Below are positions 42,972 to 51,153 of a stretch of 64,000 nucleotides of DNA, piece after piece. The DNA comes from Staphylococcus sp. NRL 16/872 (lineage in GTDB: Bacteria; Bacillota; Bacilli; Staphylococcales; Staphylococcaceae). The stretch covers positions 1 to 64,000 of the forward strand of contig NZ_CP119327.1 in assembly GCF_022815905.2 (NCBI RefSeq), given 5' to 3'. Under the pieces are notes generated by a model. That model was not told the DNA's origin and ran no database searches. It saw nothing but the letters and a program-made list of their open reading frames with translations. Positions within the stretch are counted from its first letter, which is position 1; every line of letters starts with the position of its first letter. Made by a program: the position numbers and the translations under genes.

Positions 42972-44309
42972 TCATTTCATAGTCTGCTTTACAATATTCA
43001 GTGGTTCGTTTTTGAAATAGATGCCAGCGAGTCTTTTATTTTTAGAAATATTAATTTCATCAATATAGGGATACAACATGTTTAGCGTGAAACGTTGTTG
43101 AATGATGTTTTGGAAAGCTTTTCGAATTTGATACGCACTGATTGATGATATAGGTTTTGATTGTTGATGTAATGATTGCGTTTGTTCTCTGAACGTTTCT
43201 GCATCAATTTTGCCTTGGGCTAATTTTTCTATCAGCTGCTCGTGATTGAGTGTAGTTTTAGTTTCTACATCTCTTTGTCTTTTGAGTCGTTGTTGAATAG
43301 TATGGTTTATTTTTGAATAGAGCTGTTGATTTTGAAAGAAGTCCTGACAAGTCGCTAAAACACTTGTTTCTAATTCTTGTGCGTTGATTCCTTTAAATTC
43401 ACAAACAAAGCGAGCGTTATTCATATTTTGCGGACAGACATAGTAACGCAATGAATGATCTGGTTTTCGGACAGTCATGTTTGTGAGTGTCGAATGACAA
43501 TAAGGACATTTGATTTTTTGTTTGAGTTGATTTTCTGACGGCTTACGTTTTACTTGTTTCTGAGTTCGGGTAACTTGAGCTTCTTCGTATATCGTTGTAC
43601 TGACAATAGCTGGGAACATGTTTTCATATTGTCCGTATTGATTGATAACACGGCCACAGTAATTAGGATTGAGGATAATATTACGCACTTGATAAGGCTT
43701 GCGATTAATGAAGTTATCATCAGCTTCTAAGTATTGCGCAATTTTTTTATAACCATAACCTTGAAGGTAATAATTGAATACAGCTTTTATTGTTGGTGCT
43801 TTTACTGTGTCTATCGTGAAAGTACCATTATGATATTGATACCCAAAGGGTGCATGTGTTGTAATCATTTTACCTTGTTTCGCTTTTTCTTTGATTCCAT
43901 TTCGTGTTTGTTCACTGATATTATTAGACTCCATTTCAGCTAGACTCATAAGTATGTTTAGGCGAAAGCGGTCAAATTCTTTAGATAAGTCAAAATAACC
44001 ATCATTCACACTGATGATTGTGACGTGATGCTTTTTACAAATTTCAAAGAATTGTATGGCATTTTTCAAATTACGATGTAGTCGATTCAAGCGATAGCAA
44101 CACAATACTTTGCATTCTCCAGATATAATCATTTCTACCATTTTTTGATAGCCTGAACGTTTTGTATTTCGACCAGTTTTCTTATCGTCATAAAATTCTA
44201 TATTGTGCCAACCATATTGCTTTGCAGTTTCCATAATAAGTGACGTTTGCGTAGCTAAGCTTTGTTGTTTGAGTGTACTTTGACGTACATAACCAATGGC
44301 TTGGACCAT
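42972..44309 (-). CDS. ccrA: Cassette chromosome recombinase A (large serine recombinase)
   Basis: CcrA is the partner of CcrB in SCC recombination. The 445 residues start MVQAIGYVRQSTLKQQS (nucleophile Ser about 11), with CYRLNRLHRNLKNAI near 75 in the catalytic domain, a recombinase domain, a zinc ribbon (CPYCHSTL and YVCPQNMNNARFVC, about 270-310) and a C-terminal helical part. I start it at the ATG at 44309 behind GGAGGTG; an upstream TTG at 44324 overlaps that site. The ccr allotype needs database comparison. Confidence 0.95.
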   Translation of the reverse strand: MVQAIGYVRQSTLKQQSLATQTSLIMETAKQYGWHNIEFYDDKKTGRNTKRSGYQKMVEMIISGECKVLCCYRLNRLHRNLKNAIQFFEICKKHHVTIISVNDGYFDLSKEFDRFRLNILMSLAEMESNNISEQTRNGIKEKAKQGKMITTHAPFGYQYHNGTFTIDTVKAPTIKAVFNYYLQGYGYKKIAQYLEADDNFINRKPYQVRNIILNPNYCGRVINQYGQYENMFPAIVSTTIYEEAQVTRTQKQVKRKPSENQLKQKIKCPYCHSTLTNMTVRKPDHSLRYYVCPQNMNNARFVCEFKGINAQELETSVLATCQDFFQNQQLYSKINHTIQQRLKRQRDVETKTTLNHEQLIEKLAQGKIDAETFREQTQSLHQQSKPISSISAYQIRKAFQNIIQQRFTLNMLYPYIDEINISKNKRLAGIYFKNEPLNIVKQTMK

Positions 44310-44361
44310 GGCCTTCACCTCCAAAAAGATAATATATATTTGTGAGTAAATTCGAATGAAA

Positions 44362-44390
44362 GGTCCAACGTGCTTTTAACACGTTGGACC
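44362..44390. promoter_or_regulatory. Perfect 11-base hairpin upstream of ccrA
   Basis: GGTCCAACGTG (44362-44372) pairs perfectly with CACGTTGGACC (44380-44390) around a 7-base loop. No T-run follows on the ccr side, so it is not a typical terminator. It lies between the 20-codon ORF and ccrA and could be an operator or an RNA control element. Confidence 0.6.
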
Positions 44391-44397
44391 GCAATGA

Positions 44398-44460
44398 TTA
44401 GTTATCGTTCTGTAACTCTTCAACGATTAAATCAGCTAGTAATTCAATCAATTCATCCAT
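44398..44460 (-). CDS. 20-residue ORF between cch and ccrA
   Basis: The frame reads MDELIELLADLIVEELQNDN and stops 8 bases before the perfect hairpin. AGGAG lies 8 bases upstream of its ATG, a good ribosome binding site for so short a frame. The product would be an acidic amphipathic helix. It lies in the cch-ccr operon direction. It could be a leader peptide that couples translation to the hairpin and so to ccrA; that is inference. Confidence 0.55.
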   Translation of the reverse strand: MDELIELLADLIVEELQNDN

Positions 44461-44495
44461 TTTATCTACTCCTGTACGATTTCATCTTTAAGTTA

Positions 44496-46265
44496 TTAAA
44501 AATCAATTAAATCATCGTTCTGTTTTTTCCATGATTCAAGTATCTTTTTGTTATCCAAGTTAATTTCAGCTTTAATAGGTTCAGCATCTTTAGTTAGACC
44601 AAAAATAGACGCATATTCTGAATCTAGCTTTAAATGGTAAAAGACAAGTGACTGTTTTTTGCCATTGCCATCTTTGACTGTTCTTTTTGTTGTAATTCGA
44701 TCATGGTCAGATTCGATAAATCCTTTATCTCTTAGTGCATTCACGACATTGTTGACATCTTGGAAATGATTCTCTATCAACATATCTTTAAATACAGATG
44801 CAATGATTTTGACTTCGATATAATCATCTTTTAAGGCAATTAGTCCATGGTTCTCAATCATATTCTTTAACGCTTTGTCATCAGAAAACTTACCACGGTT
44901 TTGTGCTACAAATTGCGTAATGACTTCGATCGCTTTATCTGCCAGTGAGCGTTCAGAGACTGTATGAGCATGATAATCAATAAAGTAGTCTCTTATTTTA
45001 GCGATATCAATATCTGTAGCTAAAACACGACTTAGAATCTTGGCTGAAGTAGTGATAGCCGCATAGCGCTTAAACATACGAATACCAGTATTATTTTTTT
45101 CATCCTTCAATTTATCTTTAAACCAATGATGCTCATCTTGAAACCATTGAATGACTTCATCTTCACGGTTTATAAGATATTTAGCTACTAACGGTAAAAC
45201 ATGACCATAGTTTAGTGCCACAGATTTTTTAATATTGTCAGAATTTGTTGCATCTTTAGTAAACTCTTCATTAATTTCAATAGTTCTCACTCGTAAACCA
45301 TCATTTTGAGCAGAATCAGTAAAGATACTGTATTCAGAGGTTGAAATCACAGAAGTGCCCCAATTCTTAGGCGTTTTAACTTCTCCGTGTACATTGGAAC
45401 GTTTACGTCCTTGACCTTCAGCAATAGAGTACAATAACCCCGTTGTATCTTTAAAAGTTGCTGATGAGAGTTCATCAAATACAATAGGTATACCAAAATT
45501 GTTACTCAAGTAACCTTCAAGTGCATTACGTGTGGCATTCCAACTTCGAAAAAGTGTTTGATTACCTTTGGTTGGATTTCCAGCGACGGATACCGCTAAA
45601 GCTGCCGCTGTTGATTTACCGGTTGATGACTGGCCTGTAAAACTAAAGATAATTCCTGCAAATTCGATTTCACGTTTGTGCTTCAGAAAGCTTGTCACTA
45701 AGGCAGAAATCCCAAATACGACCGCTAACTCTAGAAGAAGATGACCTTTGACTTCGTTAATATACGTATTTAACCAATCTTTAAATGTACCTTTAGGCTC
45801 TAATAGATAAGTACTATCGACAATAGGATCTAAAGATGCTAACTGATCATACTGTTTAGATGTATAAATGGTATCTATCATTACAATGTAACCATGGGGT
45901 GTTTCTATGATGCCCGAGCCATCATATAAATCAGAAGTGGGCATTTCATCGCGCATTAATTGTAGTGCATAGCTCAAATCTTTTATATAATTTTCATTGA
46001 TACTGTGACCATATTTAATCAATGAAGGTAACTTTCGAGTTGTTAAAATATCAGAGTCAAATGTATGTTCTTTATCCTTACCGTTAGAAATAATTATTTT
46101 TTCTGTATTTTCTAAGGCATGCCAAAATTTAGCTTCAACAGCCATACAACTAGACATAGTCACTACTTTTTTCTCATCTCCATCTTTTTTAGGTGGGATA
46201 GTTTTATGCCAACCCATTGTATCTAAATGGTATAGGCCTAGTCTAAAAATGTCATGATGACTCAT
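44496..46265 (-). CDS. cch: SCC replication initiator helicase Cch (MCM-like AAA+)
   Basis: Cch-type proteins are self-loading 3'-5' helicases thought to replicate the excised cassette. The 589 residues have an N-terminal region (about 1-180), an AAA+ core with Walker A FTGQSSTGKSTAAALAV near 208 and Walker B IPIVFDELS near 260, and a C-terminal winged-helix-like end. The ATG shares one base with the upstream stop. Published work describes the related SCCmec helicase as an active hexamer of the MCM-like clade. All visible ATPase motifs are intact. Confidence 0.88.
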   Translation of the reverse strand: MSHHDIFRLGLYHLDTMGWHKTIPPKKDGDEKKVVTMSSCMAVEAKFWHALENTEKIIISNGKDKEHTFDSDILTTRKLPSLIKYGHSINENYIKDLSYALQLMRDEMPTSDLYDGSGIIETPHGYIVMIDTIYTSKQYDQLASLDPIVDSTYLLEPKGTFKDWLNTYINEVKGHLLLELAVVFGISALVTSFLKHKREIEFAGIIFSFTGQSSTGKSTAAALAVSVAGNPTKGNQTLFRSWNATRNALEGYLSNNFGIPIVFDELSSATFKDTTGLLYSIAEGQGRKRSNVHGEVKTPKNWGTSVISTSEYSIFTDSAQNDGLRVRTIEINEEFTKDATNSDNIKKSVALNYGHVLPLVAKYLINREDEVIQWFQDEHHWFKDKLKDEKNNTGIRMFKRYAAITTSAKILSRVLATDIDIAKIRDYFIDYHAHTVSERSLADKAIEVITQFVAQNRGKFSDDKALKNMIENHGLIALKDDYIEVKIIASVFKDMLIENHFQDVNNVVNALRDKGFIESDHDRITTKRTVKDGNGKKQSLVFYHLKLDSEYASIFGLTKDAEPIKAEINLDNKKILESWKKQNDDLIDF

Positions 46266-46561
46266 TAGCGAACACCTCCTTTCGAAGGGTTGCTATCATT
46301 GAGTGGATTAGGTCCGACTTTCAGATATACTAAATGACCATTGGTATTTTTACCGATAATAATAAATGGAACACGTGGCGCATGTTTTACAAAATATGCG
46401 AACCAACGCCCAACATTTTGTTGTACTGCTTTAGAACACGATACATTTGCACGACGGTTCAAGTCATGGAAAGTAAATGTTTGTCCTTCCGGTAAATTAA
46501 TTGAAATACCTAAAATTCTATTTTTTAATTTTTTAAAATCATCTTCTTGCTTGTAAGACAT
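46265..46561 (-). CDS. Helicase-partner protein, likely single-stranded-DNA-binding
   Basis: This 98-residue basic protein (ISINLPEGQTFTFHDLNRRA, then VQQNVGRWFAYFVKH) lies directly upstream of cch with a one-base overlap. In characterised SCC elements the ORF adjacent to cch encodes a single-stranded DNA-binding protein, and the position and size fit. The family is probably DUF1413, stated from memory. The ATG follows AGGAGG. The 190 bases upstream are AT-rich and should contain the operon promoter. Confidence 0.75.
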   Translation of the reverse strand: MSYKQEDDFKKLKNRILGISINLPEGQTFTFHDLNRRANVSCSKAVQQNVGRWFAYFVKHAPRVPFIIIGKNTNGHLVYLKVGPNPLNDSNPSKGGVR

Positions 46562-46704
46562 TTGAATTCCTCCTACTAATTAATAAAAATAGGAAAATCA
46601 AAGGTGCGCACAATTAATTTTCTTAAGATTATTTTAGCCAATAAGTAATCATTTGAAAGCTTGTAAAAATATATTAGAAATTACGTACTAAATTGAGAAA
46701 ATTT

Positions 46705-46743
46705 TTATTGACAAAAATAAAAGCGCTGGTTTTACAGCGCTTT
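46705..46743 (-). terminator. Terminator of the distal minus-strand unknown gene
   Basis: AAAGCGCTG and CAGCGCTTT (46720-46743) form a stem around TTTTA. On the minus strand it is followed by TTATTTTTGTC. Confidence 0.8.
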
Positions 46744-46752
46744 AAATAGAAA

Positions 46753-47784
46753 TTAATTTGAAGTTATATAAAAGTAGTCAGAAGGGGGATTATTATTATC
46801 GTTATAATGGTTTAGTGCTTTATTGATTTCATTTACTAACTTATCATGATGTTCTTTTGTTATTTTTTTTGGATATTTGAATTCTTTTTCTTCTAAGTCT
46901 TCTAGGGACACTAAATCACTATTTAAGATTAATGATAAGAGCATATTTTTAGGTGCTGAAGCTTTAGTGTCTCGATGAGTAATATATTGTGCTAAATTTC
47001 TGTTTATACTTACCTTTTCATCTTCTATAAAATTTGTATCATTTTTTACGTGAGCCTCAGCAATTTTGGTACCAATTTCAATGTTTAAATCTTTTATCTC
47101 ATCTAAATAATATTCAAGAATTTGAAGTTTATCGTTAGAAGTAATGCCTTCTTCAGTGAAAATTTTAATAATGTTAGACTTTATTCCGATTTCTATATTA
47201 CTGTCTATTAGGAAATAGAGATAATAATTTATCATAGCGCGCTCATAATCTCTTTGATCAGTAATTTCATGCTTAATAAAATAATATAGGTTCTCGTTGA
47301 TGCGATTAGTAGAATCTATATCTTTGTTATTGATACCATTTTTTAAAAAATGAAGATAGACTGAATTGTTCGAAAGTATATCATACAATACGAATAAACT
47401 TTTTGGTTTAAATACATAAGATTTACCAACTTTAAAATTTTCACTACTAATACCTAAAGCATTACAGAATTTTTTAAAATTAGTTGTATAGTTGTTTTTT
47501 TCAGTAATAAATATAAAATCATCATTCAATGTATTTTTATATTTTTCAATTTTATCAAGGTTATCAATAATACTGTCAAAGGCTTTGTTTTTTCTTTTGA
47601 GAATGCTATATCTGACTACATCACTTATATTGATAGAATATTCTTTAGAAGAACGTTCCGTATTTTTAGTATTTTCATAGTTTCTGGAATGGCTATACAC
47701 TGCGCTTACATCTACTTTATCGATATCTAGTAATATTTCAAATAGTTCATCCTGCCATTTATCATTTTGATTTTTATCATTCAT
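46753..47784 (-). CDS. SCC cargo protein of unknown function (343 aa)
   Basis: I do not recognise this protein. It is soluble, AT-rich in codon use, mostly charged and helical, with no signal peptide, membrane helix or catalytic motif. Segments DVVRYSILKRKNKAFDSIID (about 36-55) and NRNLAQYITHRDTKASAPKN (about 262-281) are distinctive. I start it at 47784 behind AAGGTGTG. It has its own terminator and is divergent from the gene at 47895 with a 110-base shared gap. Its place at the distal SCC end suggests exchangeable cargo, possibly defence, but this is only inference. Confidence 0.7.
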   Translation of the reverse strand: MNDKNQNDKWQDELFEILLDIDKVDVSAVYSHSRNYENTKNTERSSKEYSINISDVVRYSILKRKNKAFDSIIDNLDKIEKYKNTLNDDFIFITEKNNYTTNFKKFCNALGISSENFKVGKSYVFKPKSLFVLYDILSNNSVYLHFLKNGINNKDIDSTNRINENLYYFIKHEITDQRDYERAMINYYLYFLIDSNIEIGIKSNIIKIFTEEGITSNDKLQILEYYLDEIKDLNIEIGTKIAEAHVKNDTNFIEDEKVSINRNLAQYITHRDTKASAPKNMLLSLILNSDLVSLEDLEEKEFKYPKKITKEHHDKLVNEINKALNHYNDNNNPPSDYFYITSN

Positions 47785-47894
47785 TTTTATCACACCTTAT
47801 TAAAATAATACATAAATTATAATATATTTATTAATGATATTAGTCATAATGTCTAATTAATTTAAATGCTTTAATTTAGAAAGGAATTAGTTAA

Positions 47895-48689
47895 ATGAAA
47901 AACTTTCTCATTTTAATGATTTTATTCGTATGCGCACTGATATCTGCCATGATCGTTATACCTAATCTTGTGAACTATATATCAGTATTATCATTAATTG
48001 TATCTATTATTACTTTCAGAATGAATATGTACTATAACAGTAAAGCTGAAGAACATAAGAAAATAGCTAACTCACCATTATTTTTATTTGATATAACAGA
48101 TTATGCTTTCGAATTAGATAAAGATTTTACTAAGGATAGTGTTCGAATAGATATATTTAACTTTAAAGAAAAATGTCCATTAATATTAAATAAAGAGGCT
48201 AAAACATTGTATATAGGTAAGAATAAAAATTACTTTGCACTAAAAAATGTGGGGGGAGTGGCAAAAAATGTAGTCATCAATTCAGAAGTCGTATGGGATA
48301 AGGAAGAATTTAAAAATCATAATGAAAGATTAGCTTTTGAAGATTATACAAGAGAGTTAACGTATGATGATAACTTTTGTTATCTTGCTTCAAACAATGA
48401 TACATATGGATTTTCACATAAAAAATTTGACTTTAATACACATATAACTCAAGCAAAAATAAAAGGAGTTTCAAAGGATAACAATCTTTTAGTAAGTATA
48501 CCTAAAGAGTTCAGTTATACAGTTAATTTTTATATTTTTGGATATATTAAAACTCCACCAAAATTATTTGTAACAATACTAGGAGAAGATTTAGAAGGAA
48601 ATCAATTTAAAGATGAAATTGAAATTAAAGTCCAAAGGTATAAATTTAGTTATGTTCCGGTTCAAGCAGAAGTTACTTTATACGCTTGA
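47895..48689 (+). CDS. Membrane-anchored SCC cargo protein of unknown function (264 aa)
   Basis: Two N-terminal membrane helices (about 4-22 and 27-43) are followed by a cytoplasmic-looking, beta-rich region of about 215 residues with no motif I can name (YFALKNVGGVAKNVVINSEV near 117). The ATG follows GAAAGGA. It is the last gene before attL, 50 bases away, and is divergent from the unknown gene at 46753. A two-helix anchor plus beta domain also occurs in some phage-defence partners, but nothing here proves that. Confidence 0.7.
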   Translation: MKNFLILMILFVCALISAMIVIPNLVNYISVLSLIVSIITFRMNMYYNSKAEEHKKIANSPLFLFDITDYAFELDKDFTKDSVRIDIFNFKEKCPLILNKEAKTLYIGKNKNYFALKNVGGVAKNVVINSEVVWDKEEFKNHNERLAFEDYTRELTYDDNFCYLASNNDTYGFSHKKFDFNTHITQAKIKGVSKDNNLLVSIPKEFSYTVNFYIFGYIKTPPKLFVTILGEDLEGNQFKDEIEIKVQRYKFSYVPVQAEVTLYA

Positions 48690-48719
48690 TATATAATAAA
48701 ATAATATCTGGATTGAAAA

Positions 48720-48759
48720 CCTCATCATTGGCCGATACGCAGAAGCGTATCATAAATGA
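48720..48759. other. Distal SCC attachment site and inverted repeat (attL)
   Basis: GAAGCGTATCATAAATGA (48742-48759) differs from the rlmH copy at two positions (G for A, A for G). The adjoining 48720-48740 (CCTCATCATTGGCCGATACGC) is the inverted partner of 30562-30581, sharing GC.TATC and TGATG.GG. Bases 48760-49008 are intergenic without clear features. Confidence 0.92.
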
Positions 48760-49008
48760 AATTGAAAATAGGTTGTTAACAATATAAAACATGCCATTTA
48801 TCAGAATATTTAAGGATTAGTTAAGGAAGTATTTAGATAGATTTAAGTCATAACAGCTAATATAAAACTATATGATGATATAGGTCTCAACCTTAAAATA
48901 TTACTCGCAAAGGCGTTCTTAAACTATTTTGTAGGATATAATATCTTATTCATCCTTATGTTGTTTTAAATCATCTTTTTCATGTGCTCTTTAGGAGGAG
49001 ATTTATTC

Positions 49009-49257
49009 ATGGATAAACTAATAAATTGGCTTTTACCAGTGCTTCTTATTGCGATAGTTTTAGCAATTCAATATTTTATTTCGCATCACAAAGGTGGAGT
49101 TTGGAAACTACTTGTTCCAACAATTTTTATAATTACGTTATTAGTATTACTTTTCATAGAAAAAATAACAATCGGTAGTTTTATTTTATATTTTATAATT
49201 GGAAGTTTAGCGTTGCTGGGACAATCATTTCCTTCAGAAAAGAATAACAATACTTAA
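49009..49257 (+). CDS. Small membrane protein of unknown function (82 aa)
   Basis: The protein starts MDKLINWLLPVLLIAIVLAI at the ATG 11 bases behind AGGAGGAG; nine extra codons upstream are open but lie over that site. It has three hydrophobic helices (about 8-23, 34-51, 56-72) and a short charged tail. It is the first gene after the cassette. No homologue is recognised. Confidence 0.75.
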   Translation: MDKLINWLLPVLLIAIVLAIQYFISHHKGGVWKLLVPTIFIITLLVLLFIEKITIGSFILYFIIGSLALLGQSFPSEKNNNT

Positions 49258-49270
49258 CTTCAATAAAAAA

Positions 49271-49310
49271 TATACGCTTAGGTACAGATAAATTGTATCT
49301 AAGCGTATTT
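49271..49310 (+). terminator. Intrinsic terminator after the small membrane protein
   Basis: ATACGCTTAG pairs with CTAAGCGTAT, extended inside by TAC/GTA, followed by TTGTATG. Confidence 0.65.
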
Positions 49311-49349
49311 GTATGTGTGATTCTTATTTTGATTTTTCGATATCAGCAA

Positions 49350-49835
49350 TTATTTATTTTCAGCATTTTTATATTTATAAACTAAGCTTTTAGGTAAGTG
49401 ACAGTAGTCGTCAGGGTAGCGTTCTAATCGGTTTTGATGCATTTCAGCACTTTTAACATAGTTAGTGAGCGGTAAGACTTCGGTCGCTATAAGATGATGA
49501 TCTTCTATTGCATCGATAAATGCTTGTGCTTCTTTAAGGTGTTTAGGCTCTTCACTATATAAACCGGTTCTATATTTTAAACCAATGTCTTGACCTTGTT
49601 GATGAACACTGTAGGGGTCAATGATTTCGAATAGATAGCCCATTAAGTCAGTAACTGATACTTTGTCAGGATCAAATTCTGTTTTCACAGCTTCTACATA
49701 GCCATCGTATTCTCCATCTAAAGTATTGGTAATACCATTAGCTCTTCCACTAGTTGTATTGATAACACCAGGAAGTGTACGAATATATGCTTCTACGCCA
49801 TATAAACAACCTCCAGCTAAATAAACTGTTTCCAT
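49350..49835 (-). CDS. MsrA-like peptide-methionine (S)-S-oxide reductase
   Basis: MsrA reduces methionine S-sulfoxide. The 161 residues have the MsrA layout: the active-site region LAGGCLYGVEAYIRTLPGV (Cys about 10), GYVEAVKTEFDPDKVS near 47, and DIGLKYRTGLYSEEPKH near 85. The usual active-site GCFWG is GCLYG here, so both hydrophobic residues next to the cysteine are changed. The ATG follows AAAGGAG. A Fur-like box lies upstream. Confidence 0.82.
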   Translation of the reverse strand: METVYLAGGCLYGVEAYIRTLPGVINTTSGRANGITNTLDGEYDGYVEAVKTEFDPDKVSVTDLMGYLFEIIDPYSVHQQGQDIGLKYRTGLYSEEPKHLKEAQAFIDAIEDHHLIATEVLPLTNYVKSAEMHQNRLERYPDDYCHLPKSLVYKYKNAENK

Positions 49836-49854
49836 AATTTATACTCCTTTAATT

Positions 49855-49873
49855 GATAATTATTCTCATTTAA
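49855..49873 (-). promoter_or_regulatory. Fur-box-like site upstream of the msrA-like gene
   Basis: GATAATTATTCTCATTTAA matches the staphylococcal Fur consensus at 15 of 19 positions by eye. It lies about 20 bases upstream of the MsrA-like start. Confidence 0.55.
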
Positions 49874-50063
49874 AATGATAACGAATTAGATTTGTTTATT
49901 CAAATAAGAAAGGGATTGATATATTTTTGATAAATAAGATAGTAAAAATAAGAGATTTAAAATTTTTAGGAAAAACACTGATATGCAAATCTTTAACACA
50001 CATAATAACTTATAATTAAAAAAAGAGTTAAAATTTATTAATAATAGAGTGGTGATATGAATT

Positions 50064-50837
50064 ATGAATGATTTGTTGAAAGTTTATGGAAAATTAAAAA
50101 GAGACACTGAAAATAGGTGGTTAATGCCATTTCATTATGTGATTTTTGGATTAGCATTAGTTGTATATTTTCTGGAAATTCCTATTTATAAACTGGTGAA
50201 TAACTTAGATAAGGGAATTGTTGATAAGATTTTATATGCCTTTTCATTAGTGTATAATCACATTATCTTGATATTTATAATAATCATATTTGTTATTTTG
50301 ATGATTTATGTAATATTTGATGTGTTTAATGTGAATCGTTTTGTTCCATCATCTACAATTTATGTAGATGGTAGTGAAAGTTCAATAAACTATATAAGTG
50401 CTATTAAAAGATTAGTGAACTTTATGTTATTAATTATCACAAAGTACTGGATAATTTACTTTATTGTAAACTTGATATTCCATAATGATAAATTACTGTA
50501 TTTAAGTGATGTTTCAAAAGTTTTATATAAAATTTTCTTGTTTTTAAATATCTGTATCTTTATAGGGCATATATTAAAATCAATTTTTATAATAAAAATC
50601 ATGGCAGATGATTCGCTAAGACTTATTAATGAAAAAGATTTAACTGATTTTTACATATCAATAAATAAGAATAATGAATACCGTATAGTAAAACCAAAGT
50701 ATAGAAAAACAGATAATTATATTATTATTAAAAAAAGTGAAGATTTCTCTAATTCAAATGAATATAAGGTTATTAATAAAAGTAAAAATTTAGAAGAAAT
50801 AATCTATCATTTTAACAATCTTACTTCAAAATATTAA
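50064..50837 (+). CDS. Multi-pass membrane protein of unknown function (257 aa)
   Basis: About five hydrophobic helices (near 22-38, 63-90, 115-135, 160-180) are followed by a charged, very AT-rich C-terminal tail of about 65 residues. An upstream ATG at 50053 runs into a stop after four codons. No family is recognised. It looks like a single-gene unit. Confidence 0.65.
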   Translation: MNDLLKVYGKLKRDTENRWLMPFHYVIFGLALVVYFLEIPIYKLVNNLDKGIVDKILYAFSLVYNHIILIFIIIIFVILMIYVIFDVFNVNRFVPSSTIYVDGSESSINYISAIKRLVNFMLLIITKYWIIYFIVNLIFHNDKLLYLSDVSKVLYKIFLFLNICIFIGHILKSIFIIKIMADDSLRLINEKDLTDFYISINKNNEYRIVKPKYRKTDNYIIIKKSEDFSNSNEYKVINKSKNLEEIIYHFNNLTSKY

Positions 50838-50883
50838 TCATTTATAAAAGTATAGTTCTAAGTTTAACCAGAAATTAAATTGA

Positions 50884-50983
50884 CGCGACTGAAACAACTT
50901 GTTGTTTTGGTCGTATTTATTTATTCAAAAATTAGTTTTTAAGGGAAGGCAGACTTCGGTCACTATCAGGTGAGTCTTCCCTT
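50884..50983 (+). terminator. Two consecutive hairpins in the 50838-51153 gap
   Basis: The first, CGACTGAAACAA with TTGTTTTGGTCG (about 50884-50908), is followed by TATTTATTTAT and looks like a terminator. The second pairs TAAGGGAA..AGACT with AGTCTTCCCTTA (50940-50983) and has no T-run after it. Both precede the gene at 51154; the second is unexplained. Confidence 0.55.
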
Positions 50984-51153
50984 AATGATATTGTTTCTTG
51001 TATCGACAGGGTAAAAGATATAATTTATTAATTTTAATTAAAAATTAAATTTTTTCTAAAATTCTTTGGTTATACCACTTTTAAAAAAGGAAAAGAATTG
51101 TATGATAAGAATGTGATTAATTATTTATAAAGTCAAAATTTAAGGAGTTTAAC

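Larger units (their letters stand above)
30577..48759. mobile_element. Staphylococcal cassette chromosome (SCC) without mec
   Basis: The element lies between the rlmH att copy (30559-30576) and a second copy at 48742-48759, about 18.2 kb. It has the hallmark set ccrA, ccrB, cch helicase with partner ORF, and the SAUGI-DUF960-DUF1643 cluster. Cargo is a type I restriction-modification operon, putP, and two unknown genes next to the distal end. There is no mecA, mecC, blaZ or insertion sequence. No internal att copy was found, so it looks like one element rather than a composite. CcrA/B can excise it by recombining the two att sites. Confidence 0.95.

Noticed and set aside
30577..48759. mec gene complex or other resistance gene in the cassette
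   Set aside because: No mecA/mecC, mecR, blaZ, IS431 or heavy-metal operon is present; all frames are accounted for.
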